From JARRQB01 sp965368585 (GTDB taxonomy: Bacteria > Pseudomonadota > Gammaproteobacteria > Chromatiales > Chromatiaceae), in the NCBI GenBank assembly GCA_965368585.1, contig CBDUNM010000048.1, positions 1-29,262 on the forward strand: a stretch of 29,262 nt of DNA. Reading direction: 5' to 3'. Under the pieces are notes generated by a model. It worked only from the letters and a program-made list of their open reading frames with translations, ran no database searches and was not told the origin of the DNA. The translations under genes were made by a program, and so were the position numbers. How positions within the stretch are numbered: the first letter of the stretch is position 1; each line of letters begins with the position of its first letter. Of the stretch, positions 16,791 to 24,974 are shown in pieces.

Positions 16791-18698
16791 CAGCCGTTGC
16801 GTTTCGATGCCCAGGCGCTTTTCGTAGATCACGGTGTAGGCCATCACGCGCCGCAAATAGCCGCGGGTTTCCCGAAACGGTACGACTTCGATCCATATGT
16901 CGGAATCGATCGATTCGTCCGGTAGCCAGCGTTCAACGCGATGGGGGCCGGCGTTATAAGCCGCGGTAGCCAATACCGGGTGATCGCCAAGGCGGTTCAA
17001 TACCCGGCGCAGGTAGGCGGTGCCAAGGCCGATGTTGGTATCGGGTTCATACAATTCGGTCAGTCGCGGAGGTTTGCGCGACAGCACCTTTTTCGCTACG
17101 AGGCGCGCCGTGGCGGGCATCAGCTGCATCAAACCGCGTGCCCCTGCGCGCGAGTGCGCATCTTCCATAAAGGCGCTTTCCTGCCGCACCACGGCGAACA
17201 CCCAGGCGGGATCGAGGCTGTGTCGTTGCGCGTTGTCGGTAACCGTGTCGCGATGGCGTACCGGAAACCGCAGTTCCAGATCGTCCCAGTAGTGGGTTTT
17301 GGCCAGCGTGAAAATGGCCTGGTCGTGCCAGCCCCACGATTCGGCCAGTACCGCGGCTGCCATCAAGTCCTGTTTGTTGAGCGACTTGGTGGCGTAGCGC
17401 CATTCCCGCCGCGCGTCGATCCAGCGCGACAGTGCCCTGAGCTCCCGGGCGCGCAACACTGCGGGCCGGGTGCTGATTTTTGCGACGCTGTCCGGGGCGA
17501 CTGGCGTCTGCACATGCTCCAGGTGATAGTCGGTCGTTACGCGGTCGGCGGCCAGAAATCCGTAATAGCTGCGCCGACCCGCCAACTCCAGGTAAATTCG
17601 TGCCGCCGTCTGGTTGTCGCCGGTGGCTTCCAGGGCGCGTGCGTACCAATAGCGCCGGTTTTCCTCGCTTTGAACCTCACTTGGGAGTTGTGCAGTCCAC
17701 TGCAGGATTTTGGGCCAGTCCTGCCGATACAAGGCGGCTTGCAGCAACGCTTCCTGGAGACGGGTGTCTTCCGCGCGCGGTTGAACCGTATCTAAAAAGG
17801 CGTAACCTTCGTCGGTTTCGGCGCGCACCAGGTTCAACGCGATGCGCCGCTCGACGTCGTAGGCATCGTTCACATTGAAGCGCAATCTTTTCCCCAACTG
17901 CCGCCACAGGCGCAGTGCTTTGACCGCATCGCGGTTGGCTTGCCGCTTGACCGCGTGGGCCAGCATCGGGGTACGATAAGGGTGAGGTTTGGCGAAGGCT
18001 TGCTTATCGAGCGCGAATTCGGGATTCCCGTGGAGCTTGCGCCATTGGTTCAGCCACACGCGGTCGGGTTTGCTCAGGTAGCGCCCGAGATACTTGGCCA
18101 GCCCGGTCTGGTTGGCGTCCATGGCCAGCGCAATGCGCTGCCAGACCAGTTGGCCGGTCAGCTTACCCGCCTGCCGCCAGGCCTCAAATACCGGATCACA
18201 CGCACTCGGTTGCGAGCGGCCGTGCAGCCACACAGACTCAACCTGTTGAAGGGCCTCGTTGCGCTGCCCGGTCTGCAACAGAGCGTTGATCGCATGGCAT
18301 CGATAGGTGGTGCCGAGACGCGCGTCGTAAAAGCGCAAATAATCGCCCCAGCGGCGGTGCTTGGCGAGATGTGCCAACCACCGTTTGCGGAATCTGTTGG
18401 CCAGCGGGGCATCTTTTTGCTGATCGAGAAACGCCTGTGCCACCGTGGTTTCGATACTCTCCATGTCCGCTTGCAACGCCGCATAGCGCAGGTAAGAGTG
18501 CAAGGGGTAGGATTTCAACTGGTTTGCAAACCGGTCAAACTGGCTACGGTCGCCCGCAGCGAGGGCCTGCTCCGCCGCCAGGAAGAGCTTGCGCTGATTT
18601 TGCTGTTGGTCGGCGTGCCCGATGCCTGACCCGACGAGAACCCAGCAAAGCACCAGCCAATTCGTTATTTTTACCATTTCCATCAGTAAGATATGCAT
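16710..18698 (-). CDS. slt: soluble lytic murein transglycosylase (Slt70-like)
   Basis: About 662 residues, close to E. coli Slt70. An N-terminal signal peptide (TNWLVLCWVLVGSGIGHA) precedes a long alpha-superhelical U and L domain. The C-terminal catalytic domain has the Glu of VVRQESAF at about 507, then SRAGARGLMQLMPATA, NIGLGTAYL and ATAAYNAGPHRV, all SLT-domain signatures. It cleaves peptidoglycan glycan strands to 1,6-anhydroMurNAc ends in the periplasm. The start is uncertain: ATGs at 18698, 18683 and 18677 are in frame, and none has a clear Shine-Dalgarno. A weak promoter (TTGCGG, 18 bp, TATGCT at 18711-18716) would favour 18683 or 18677. The frame open to 18827 is not needed. Confidence 0.94.
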   Translation of the reverse strand: MHILLMEMVKITNWLVLCWVLVGSGIGHADQQQNQRKLFLAAEQALAAGDRSQFDRFANQLKSYPLHSYLRYAALQADMESIETTVAQAFLDQQKDAPLANRFRKRWLAHLAKHRRWGDYLRFYDARLGTTYRCHAINALLQTGQRNEALQQVESVWLHGRSQPSACDPVFEAWRQAGKLTGQLVWQRIALAMDANQTGLAKYLGRYLSKPDRVWLNQWRKLHGNPEFALDKQAFAKPHPYRTPMLAHAVKRQANRDAVKALRLWRQLGKRLRFNVNDAYDVERRIALNLVRAETDEGYAFLDTVQPRAEDTRLQEALLQAALYRQDWPKILQWTAQLPSEVQSEENRRYWYARALEATGDNQTAARIYLELAGRRSYYGFLAADRVTTDYHLEHVQTPVAPDSVAKISTRPAVLRARELRALSRWIDARREWRYATKSLNKQDLMAAAVLAESWGWHDQAIFTLAKTHYWDDLELRFPVRHRDTVTDNAQRHSLDPAWVFAVVRQESAFMEDAHSRAGARGLMQLMPATARLVAKKVLSRKPPRLTELYEPDTNIGLGTAYLRRVLNRLGDHPVLATAAYNAGPHRVERWLPDESIDSDIWIEVVPFRETRGYLRRVMAYTVIYEKRLGIETQRLSDRMRPVQSRKKLTASREAANTAGTG

Positions 18699-18796
18699 AG
18701 ATATTTGAGTAGCATAGACAGAAGGACCGGTAACCCGCAATTGGGATATCCCCCCGTGGTGTGATTTTCTTCCAACTTTGACAGTTATTAAGCGGC

Positions 18797-19612
18797 ATGG
18801 ACCTGGAAAAACTTGATTTAAACGCATTGGCCTGCCTGGTCGAAAAAGTCTCGCGGGAGGAACTCATGCCGCGTTTTCAGCATGTGACCGCCGAGAAAAA
18901 GACCGACGGCTCGCTGATCACCGCGGCCGATCTGGCCGTGCAACAGGTCTTGCGCGGCGAACTTCGTTCCCGATTTCCGGATATCCGGTTACTTGGCGAA
19001 GAAATGCCCGCCGCCGCTCAACAGGCGTTACTGGACAGCGAGGAGCAATGGCTGTGGTGTCTGGATCCGCTGGACGGGACGGGTAATTTTGCTGCGGGGA
19101 TCCCCGTGTTTTCAGTATCCCTGGCGTTGCTGCGCGCCGGAAAACCGGTCGCCGGTGTCGTGCATGATCCAAATCGGTGCGAAACCTTCAGCGCCAGCGA
19201 GGGAGGCGGCGCGAAGTTGAACGGACAGCCGTTGCGAGTGCCGAGCGCCTCGCCCGCGGACCTTGCAAGCGCGAGCGGACTGGTGGATTTCAAGCGCCTG
19301 CCGCGGACTTTGGCGACCGCGCTGGCGTTGCGACCGCCTTACCGGTCGCAACGCAGCTTTGGTTCCGTAGCGCTGGACTGGTGCTGGCTGGCGTTGGGGC
19401 GCTGCCATGTGTACCTGCACGGCGGCCAGAAACTGTGGGATTACGCGGCCGGATCGTTGATTCTGCGAGAAGCGGGGGGCTCGGGCGGGTTGTCCGACAG
19501 CTACGACGGACAACTGCGGGAGCGGGCGTCGCTGTCTCCCAGGATAGGGTTGGCGGCAACCTCACCCGAGTTGTTCGCCGCCTGGCGCGCGTGGATTCTG
19601 GCCGCGCAATAA
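18797..19612 (+). CDS. inositol monophosphatase family phosphatase
   Basis: A 271-residue member of the lithium-sensitive, Mg-dependent phosphatase superfamily. The metal ligands are visible in order: Glu68/Glu69 of LGEEM, Asp90 and Asp93 in DPLDGTGNF (90-98), and Asp215 in WDYAAG. The superfamily includes SuhB, CysQ and histidinol-phosphate phosphatase; nothing here fixes the substrate, and a pathway gene is not adjacent. The ATG at 18797 is the only reasonable start, with a weak ribosome binding site. It is divergent from slt. The hotdog-fold gene follows after 57 nt and may be co-transcribed. Confidence 0.88.
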   Translation: MDLEKLDLNALACLVEKVSREELMPRFQHVTAEKKTDGSLITAADLAVQQVLRGELRSRFPDIRLLGEEMPAAAQQALLDSEEQWLWCLDPLDGTGNFAAGIPVFSVSLALLRAGKPVAGVVHDPNRCETFSASEGGGAKLNGQPLRVPSASPADLASASGLVDFKRLPRTLATALALRPPYRSQRSFGSVALDWCWLALGRCHVYLHGGQKLWDYAAGSLILREAGGSGGLSDSYDGQLRERASLSPRIGLAATSPELFAAWRAWILAAQ

Positions 19613-19669
19613 ACGCGCTTTGCTACCACCGCATCGAACACGAGGTGCACGGACCCCCGGAGGTGCGGG

Positions 19670-20170
19670 ATGATACACGTCACGGATTGGCTTCGCGGAT
19701 TGCCGTGGGTATCGCCGGCCAGACGTCTGGAGTGGTACCCGCCGTTACGTGTCATGCGCATTCGCGTCGAGTATCTGTCATCCGACGGGCGCAAGGTGCG
19801 TATTCGCCTGCCGTTGAATGCCCATAATCGTAATCCGGGCGGCAGCATGTTCGGCGGGGCGGTCGCGGCGCTGGCCGATCCCATTGCCGCGTTGAGCTGC
19901 AATCGGGTGTTTCCGGGCAACAATGTGTGGACGCGCGCCATGCATCTGGATTTTCGCCGCGAAGGACGCACCGATCTCGAGCTGAGATTCGAAATGGATG
20001 CCGAAACCGAACAGCGCGCCCGGCTTGAATTGGCCAGCCGCGGGCGGGCGACGCCCTCTTTTCAATACGCGTTTTACGATGCACGGGATCGACTGTGTGT
20101 GCAGGTACGCAACACGGTTGCGATCCGGCCGCTCGACTATCGGGCCGCGCGCGCCCAACCATCGCAATGA
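19670..20170 (+). CDS. DUF4442 / hotdog-fold thioesterase-like protein
   Basis: A 166-residue protein resembling DUF4442 members, which share the PaaI-type hotdog fold with acyl-CoA thioesterases. Visible features are MRIRVEYLSSDGRKVRIRLPL, NRNPGGSMFGGAVAALAD (the hotdog helix preceded by the conserved Asn/Gly region), and DLELRFEMDAETEQRAR. Enzyme activity is inferred from fold only. The ATG at 19670 follows a good GGAGG. The Sel1 gene starts within a few nucleotides of its stop, so the two are likely one unit. Confidence 0.78.
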   Translation: MIHVTDWLRGLPWVSPARRLEWYPPLRVMRIRVEYLSSDGRKVRIRLPLNAHNRNPGGSMFGGAVAALADPIAALSCNRVFPGNNVWTRAMHLDFRREGRTDLELRFEMDAETEQRARLELASRGRATPSFQYAFYDARDRLCVQVRNTVAIRPLDYRAARAQPSQ

Positions 20171-20182
20171 GGTATGCAGAAT

Positions 20183-20626
20183 ATGAACGAAGCAAACGGC
20201 GATTTGGAGATCGATCTGGCAAGCGGCATTGCCGCGTTCGAGTCCAAGCACTTCAAACAGGCCGCGAAACTCCTTTCGCCACTCGCCGAGCGGGGTCACC
20301 CCGAGGCGCAGTACCGTCTTGCCATCATGGCGCAGAATGGACTGGGAATGGTGGCAAACGAGCCGCTGGCGCTCAAGTACATGCGTGCGGCCGCGCAAAC
20401 CGGCCTGGGCCTGGCGCAACATGGACTGGGCTTCATGTATCTGGAAGGTGAGTGCGTCGATAAAGACCCGGCGCAGGCGGTGGAATGGTTCACCCGCGCC
20501 GCGGAACAGGGCCTACAGGGGTCGATGACGACCCTGGGTATCATGTATCGCGAAGGCAACGGCGTCGCCCGGGATGAGGCGCTCGCCAGCAAGTGGTTGC
20601 GTCAGGCCGGTTTCGACGACGTCTGA
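20183..20626 (+). CDS. Sel1-like repeat protein
   Basis: A 147-residue protein made of tandem Sel1-like alpha-alpha repeats of about 36 residues, seen as AERGHPEAQYRLAIMAQNG, AQTGLGLAQHGLGFMYLEG and AEQGLQGSMTTLGIMYREG. No signal peptide, so likely a cytoplasmic protein-interaction scaffold. Of two nearby ATGs (20174 and 20183) I chose 20183: the GAGG at 20169-20172 touches the first but is 10 nt from the second. It converges with the DAHP synthase gene 28 nt away. Confidence 0.85.
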   Translation: MNEANGDLEIDLASGIAAFESKHFKQAAKLLSPLAERGHPEAQYRLAIMAQNGLGMVANEPLALKYMRAAAQTGLGLAQHGLGFMYLEGECVDKDPAQAVEWFTRAAEQGLQGSMTTLGIMYREGNGVARDEALASKWLRQAGFDDV

Positions 20627-20654
20627 AGACGGCCTCTGAGCCGGTCGGCGAGCG

Positions 20655-21710
20655 TCATACGCTGCGCCGTTCGCGCGCCGCCTCGGCGAGTGTGTGGAGC
20701 AGGGGCAGCGAGTCGTCCCAGCCCAGGCAGGCGTCGGTTATGCTCTGGCCGTAGACCGGCTCTTCGCCGGGCTTGATGTCCTGCCGGCCGGCTACCAGGT
20801 GGCTTTCGATCATCAGGCCGATGATGCGTCGGTCGCCGTTGCTGACCTGTCTGGCCACGTCGTTGCCGACCGGCACTTGTTTCTGATGCTGCTTGCGGCT
20901 GTTGGCATGACTGACGTCGATCATCAGGCGCGGGGTCACGCCGGCGCTCTCCATTTCCTCGGCCGCCATATTGACGCTTTCGGTATCGTAATTGGGGCGT
21001 TTCCCGCCGCGCAGAATGATATGCGTGTCTTCGTTACCGGTGGTGTTAAAGATTGCCGAGGTGCCGTCTTTGGTCAACGACAGGAACACGTGCGGTCTGG
21101 ATGCCGCGCGCATCGCGTCCACGGCGATCGTCATCGTACCGTCCGTACCGTTCTTGAAACCCACCGGGCAGGACAGTCCCGAGGCCAGTTCGCGATGGCC
21201 CTGGCTCTCAGTGGTGCGCGCGCCGATGGCGCCCCAACTGACGAGATCCGCGACGTATTGCGGGCTGATCAGGTCGAGAAACTCGGTACCGGCGGACAGC
21301 CCCATCTCGTTGATGTCGAGCAGCAGCCGCCGGGCGGTGCGCAAACCCTTGTTGATGGCGAACGATCCGTCGAGGTCGGGGTCGTTGATCAATCCCTTCC
21401 AGCCAACAGTGGTGCGCGGTTTTTCGAAATATACCCGCATCACGATCAGCAGATCGTCCCGCAGTTCCTGGCGGACCAGATTCAGCTTTTGCGCGTACTC
21501 CATGGCGGCCTTCGGGTCGTGTACGGAACACGGACCGATGACCACGAGCAGGCGGTCATCTTCACCGTGCAGGATGCGATGAATGTCGCTGCGTGCTTTG
21601 TACACCGTTTGCGCGGCGTTCTCGGTCACCGGGAATTCGGCGTGCAGGGCCGAGGGTGGCACCACCTTTTGGATGGTGTGGATGCGAAGGTCGTCGGTTT
21701 GCGGTTGCAT
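20655..21710 (-). CDS. 3-deoxy-7-phosphoheptulonate (DAHP) synthase, class I AroF/G/H type
   Basis: A 351-residue class I DAHP synthase, the first step of the shikimate pathway (PEP plus erythrose 4-phosphate). Family segments: LVVIGPCSVHDPKAAMEYA, MRVYFEKPRTTVGWKG, GARTTESQGHRELASG, the KNGTDG loop, and DVSHANSRKQHQKQ with the metal-site His. The ATG at 21710 gives the normal N-terminal arm that carries feedback-inhibitor contacts; the frame to 21779 is too long. Which aromatic amino acid inhibits it cannot be told, so no AroF/G/H letter is assigned. No TyrR or TrpR box is recognised upstream. Confidence 0.95.
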   Translation of the reverse strand: MQPQTDDLRIHTIQKVVPPSALHAEFPVTENAAQTVYKARSDIHRILHGEDDRLLVVIGPCSVHDPKAAMEYAQKLNLVRQELRDDLLIVMRVYFEKPRTTVGWKGLINDPDLDGSFAINKGLRTARRLLLDINEMGLSAGTEFLDLISPQYVADLVSWGAIGARTTESQGHRELASGLSCPVGFKNGTDGTMTIAVDAMRAASRPHVFLSLTKDGTSAIFNTTGNEDTHIILRGGKRPNYDTESVNMAAEEMESAGVTPRLMIDVSHANSRKQHQKQVPVGNDVARQVSNGDRRIIGLMIESHLVAGRQDIKPGEEPVYGQSITDACLGWDDSLPLLHTLAEAARERRSV

Positions 21711-21839
21711 AGTCTCGATAGTACGTCGGTAGTGGCGGTGAACAGGGTGTGGTGCTCGGCATGTCCCGGATGCCCTCATTGGGCAGCAGACTGGGCCGTT
21801 GCGCAGCTTACAGATTAGTCCGATTTCGCGGCCGCTTGT

Positions 21840-22835
21840 TCAGTGGGTGCTTGACGCCCCCTGCGCACTGTTCGAGCGTTGCTTGGCGCGGCGCTTGAGC
21901 CACACGTGGAGGCCTTGGGCATTCAACTGGATATCGAGCTGCAGCAGTTCGCGGGCCTTGGCTGTGCCCAGGTCGGGGCGGCGTTGCAGCGCCGCCCCGA
22001 CCAGCAGGTCGTCCACGGCGGCCAGCAGGCGCCGGTCGCGGCCGGTTTCGTCGTTGGCTTCGTCGCGCAGCGCGATGTCCCGGTGGGCCTGTATATTGTC
22101 GCGCAGCATCGGCGCCAGTTCGATCGGGTCGGTCACGCGGTTGAAGTGGGTCAGGCACACGGCACGCGGCTCGAGCGCCATCATGCGATCCAGGCTGTCC
22201 AGCCAGGCGTCGGGGTTGAAAGCCACCGGCGTTGTGGTCGCGATCAACCAGGGCCCCTGGTCCGAATCGAATTCCCGGTAACTCAGGCCAAAGGTGTCGC
22301 CCGTGAACAGCGTGCCGCTTTGAGGGTGAAAAAAACAGCCGTGGTGATTGGCGTGTCCGGGGGTATCGAGATGCAGGATTTCCTGATCGCCGAGTTCAAA
22401 GCGGTCTCCGTCGCGCGCCGCCACGACCCGGGACTCGTCGACCCCGGTCAGCGAGCCGTACAGGCGCTTGAACTCCGCCGCGCCGTAAACGGCGGTGGCG
22501 CCCGCCTGCAGCCGGGAGGGGTCGATCATGTGCGGCGCGCCGACGTGATGCGTGACCAGGGTGGCGTTCGGGCAGGAGGCCATCAGGGTGCCGGCGCCGC
22601 CAGCGTGGTCCAGATGGACATGCGTGGGCATCACATAGCGCACCGCGGCCGGTCCGGGGCCGATTTCACGTGTCACTTCCAGCAATCCGGGGACGTTGTT
22701 CGCCGCGCCCGTATCGAAAAACGCCAATTCATCGCCGCGTCGTAACAGGTAGCAGGCGGTGTGGTTGGGGCGGAACAGGTGGGTATCGATGCAGTACAGG
22801 CCAGCTGCGATTTCGGTATAGGTGACTTCGGTCAT
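21840..22835 (-). CDS. MBL-fold metallo-hydrolase
   Basis: A 331-residue metallo-beta-lactamase-fold protein. The dinuclear metal motif is complete: His72, His74, Asp76 and His77 in THVHLDHAGG, a later His in VTHHVGAPHMID, Asp in LFTGDTFG and His in CLTHFNRV. A C-terminal extension of about 90 residues, mostly helical, follows the catalytic part. The substrate is not evident. The ATG at 22835 is preferred to the GTG at 22913 because a perfect TATAAT -10 (minus strand, 22878-22883) lies between them. It is upstream of and on the same strand as the DAHP synthase gene, 129 nt apart, and divergent from the RraA-like gene. Confidence 0.9.
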   Translation of the reverse strand: MTEVTYTEIAAGLYCIDTHLFRPNHTACYLLRRGDELAFFDTGAANNVPGLLEVTREIGPGPAAVRYVMPTHVHLDHAGGAGTLMASCPNATLVTHHVGAPHMIDPSRLQAGATAVYGAAEFKRLYGSLTGVDESRVVAARDGDRFELGDQEILHLDTPGHANHHGCFFHPQSGTLFTGDTFGLSYREFDSDQGPWLIATTTPVAFNPDAWLDSLDRMMALEPRAVCLTHFNRVTDPIELAPMLRDNIQAHRDIALRDEANDETGRDRRLLAAVDDLLVGAALQRRPDLGTAKARELLQLDIQLNAQGLHVWLKRRAKQRSNSAQGASSTH

Positions 22836-23025
22836 CGTTGCATGGCGTCGTGCTTTTGCGAGAGTCGGTTGCGGTTGATTATACTGCGATGCAGCATTCA
22901 AGTGTAATTTCACATCGATCGTTTAAGCGGAAAACTACCGGTTTCCGAATGTCGCGTCGCACGAGTCTGCTGCGCGTGATCGCGAATCCACCGACCTTAA
23001 GACGCTGACTTGCGAGGCAACACCA

Positions 23026-23505
23026 ATGGGCTTCAATACCAATGACCTGTGTGACGAACTGGCAGACGCCGTCGCCGTGGCGACGCCGCTGTTTCGCGAC
23101 TACGGCGGGAATACGCGATTCTCCGGTGAGATCAGCACGGTCAAATGTCACGAAGACAATTCCCGGGTCCGGGAGGCTTTGGGGGAACCGGGGGCGGGTC
23201 GGGTGCTGGTCGTCGACGGCGGCGGTTCGCTGCGCTGCGCCCTGCTGGGAGACATGTTGGCCGCCATGGGCCGCGACAACGGCTGGTCGGGTGTGCTGGT
23301 GTACGGGTGCATTCGCGACTGCGAAGAAGTCGGCCGCACGGCGATTGGCGTCAAGGCGCTGGCAACTCACCCGCGGAAGAGCGTGAAGAAGGGCGCCGGG
23401 GAGCGTGACGTCACCGTCCATTTTGCCGATGTGACGTTTTCGCCGGGTCAATTTCTGTATGCGGATCCGGACGGCGTCATCGTGACCGAGCGGCCGGCGA
23501 GCTGA
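23026..23505 (+). CDS. rraA: RraA-like protein (RNase E activity regulator family)
   Basis: A 159-residue protein of RraA length. Characteristic segments: TNDLCDELADAV at the start, GRVLVVDGGGSLRCALLGDMLAAMG (split around 58-82), the GVLVYGCIRDCEEV loop with the conserved Arg-Asp, and PGQFLYADPDGVIV near the end. E. coli RraA is a ring trimer that binds RNase E and lowers its activity; the same fold also occurs as HMG/CHA aldolase. The Arg/Asp pocket of the aldolases is kept here, so an enzymatic role is a real alternative. The ATG at 23026 follows GCGAGG. Its stop is one base from the end of the convergent LysR gene. Confidence 0.92.
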   Translation: MGFNTNDLCDELADAVAVATPLFRDYGGNTRFSGEISTVKCHEDNSRVREALGEPGAGRVLVVDGGGSLRCALLGDMLAAMGRDNGWSGVLVYGCIRDCEEVGRTAIGVKALATHPRKSVKKGAGERDVTVHFADVTFSPGQFLYADPDGVIVTERPAS

Positions 23506-23506
23506 A

Positions 23507-24436
23507 TCAGGCGGGCGGGGCGCGAACCAGGTAGTGGTCGCGCAGCATGTCGAGATAGCAGGCCGCGGCGGGTGACAGGAACTTTCCGCGGCGGGTGACG
23601 ATGCCGTAGGAACGGGTCGGGAAGTAGTCGTTCAGCGGTCGGCGGGCGAGACTTTCGGCGCCCGTCAGACATACGTCGGTGACGATGGAGATGCCCAGGC
23701 CGAGCTCGACATAGGTCTTGATCACCTCCCAGCCGCCCGCCTCCAGGGCGACCTTCAACTCGAGATCGTGCTGGCTGAACACCAGGTCGACGATGCGCCA
23801 GGTCGACAAATGGTGGGGCGGCAGGATCAACCCGTACGGCGCGATGTCCTTGAGTTGAATCCGTTTGCGGGCGGCTAGCGGATGGTCGGCCGGCGTGATC
23901 AACACCGGTTCGTAGCTGACGAAGGGTTCGTAATTGATGTCGTCGGGTACCTCCAGCATCGAGCCGACCGCAAAGTCCACCTCGTCGGCGCGCACCATGG
24001 CCAGGCCGTCGCGCCCGGTGACGTTGTGCAGTTTCAGGCGGATTCCCGGGTAGTCGCCGGCGAAGCGTTTGGTCATTGCGGGCAGGATGTAGAGTATGGT
24101 CGATTCTCCGGCCGCAATATTCAGGTCGCCGGTTTCGAGATTCCCCATGTGCGCCAGGAAGGTCTCCTGCAGTTTGTCGATACCGTCGACCAGGGGACTG
24201 GACAACTGATACAACACCTCGCCTTCGGGGGTGAGTTTGATTTTCGGTCCGCGACGCTCGAACACCGTGACCCCCAGTTCACGTTCCAGGGCCTGAATCT
24301 GCAGCGTGACCGAGGGTTGACTCAAAAACAGCGCCTCAGCGGCCTCCGTGATGCTGCCCGTCTGTGCTGCATGGCAAAAAGCACGCAGCTGCTTCAAGCG
24401 ATTTTGTTTGTAGTACGGGGCCTTGCCGCTAGCCAT
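23507..24436 (-). CDS. LysR-family transcriptional regulator
   Basis: A 309-residue LTTR. The N-terminal winged helix-turn-helix is LKQLRAFCHAAQTGSITEAA followed by LFLSQPSVTLQIQALERELG and VFERRG, residues about 12-70. The effector-binding domain begins near 100 (GDLNIAAGESTILYILPA). I chose the ATG at 24436 because AGGAG lies 8 nt before it and it gives the usual N-terminus; ATGs at 24463 and 24487 lack this. The gene is divergent from aceA across a 538-bp region that contains possible LysR-type sites, so it may regulate aceA and itself. That link is inference from position. The small-molecule effector is unknown. Confidence 0.92.
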   Translation of the reverse strand: MASGKAPYYKQNRLKQLRAFCHAAQTGSITEAAEALFLSQPSVTLQIQALERELGVTVFERRGPKIKLTPEGEVLYQLSSPLVDGIDKLQETFLAHMGNLETGDLNIAAGESTILYILPAMTKRFAGDYPGIRLKLHNVTGRDGLAMVRADEVDFAVGSMLEVPDDINYEPFVSYEPVLITPADHPLAARKRIQLKDIAPYGLILPPHHLSTWRIVDLVFSQHDLELKVALEAGGWEVIKTYVELGLGISIVTDVCLTGAESLARRPLNDYFPTRSYGIVTRRGKFLSPAAACYLDMLRDHYLVRAPPA

Positions 24437-24974
24437 CCGGATGCTCCTGGAACCCTGTTTCATCGCAATTTTACCTATTTGCAGCATGCTGATTGATTTT
24501 TTAAATATTAAGGATTGAAAGAATTGAGTTGTCAAATAAAGGGTGTCCGCTAGGCTTATTGCACTGCAGCAAAACAGAGTAGAACACTCAACCACTAATG
24601 CAAGCCGGTGGTTTCGATAACTGCGGTCATGAGCCGTAGGATACGTCTGCCGCACCCGGCGCAGACCCGCGGTGCGCAGAAACAGCAAAGGTTCGAGCGT
24701 CATCGCGGCTCTGTTTCTGCCGGCCGGTCGCGGCGACCTCGAAGGTCACGATAGCGTTTAAAACAACTGCAAAGACAGTTGCGTAACGACAATGAGCGTG
24801 AACAGTTGCAGTGCTGATCGCAATTCAGCTGTTACACCTGACCACAAGCATGGGCGAGGTTGATCGGTTGCAGGTCCACTGAGCACCCCGGGGCTGCTCG
24901 AACAGGCCTAGTTGGCCGTCGACTGATTGGTTGTATGTCCGGCACTGGATACACAGACCTAGGAGATAAATAAC
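24437..24974. other. 538-bp divergent regulatory region between the LysR gene and aceA
   Basis: No credible gene lies here. It is AT-rich near the LysR end. A promoter candidate on the plus strand has -35 TTGTCA (24529-24534), 16 bp, and -10 TAGGCT (24551-24556). Further on there is a perfect inverted repeat CAACTG-N6-CAGTTG (24764-24781) and a third half-site CAGTTG at 24803-24808. The related TTGCAG/CTGCAA hexamer recurs at 24479-24484, 24767-24772, 24806-24811 and 24868-24873. These may be operators. If the promoter is used, the aceA leader would be about 400 nt; a nearer promoter was not found. Confidence 0.5.

Noticed and set aside
16941..17795. 284-codon plus-strand frame
   Set aside because: Antisense to slt; no ribosome binding site or family motif.
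18777..18782. Perfect TTGACA before the inositol-monophosphatase-like gene
   Set aside because: No -10 at 15-19 bp, and transcription would start inside the coding region. Probably chance.
20694..21818. 374-codon plus-strand frame
   Set aside because: Antisense shadow of the DAHP synthase gene.
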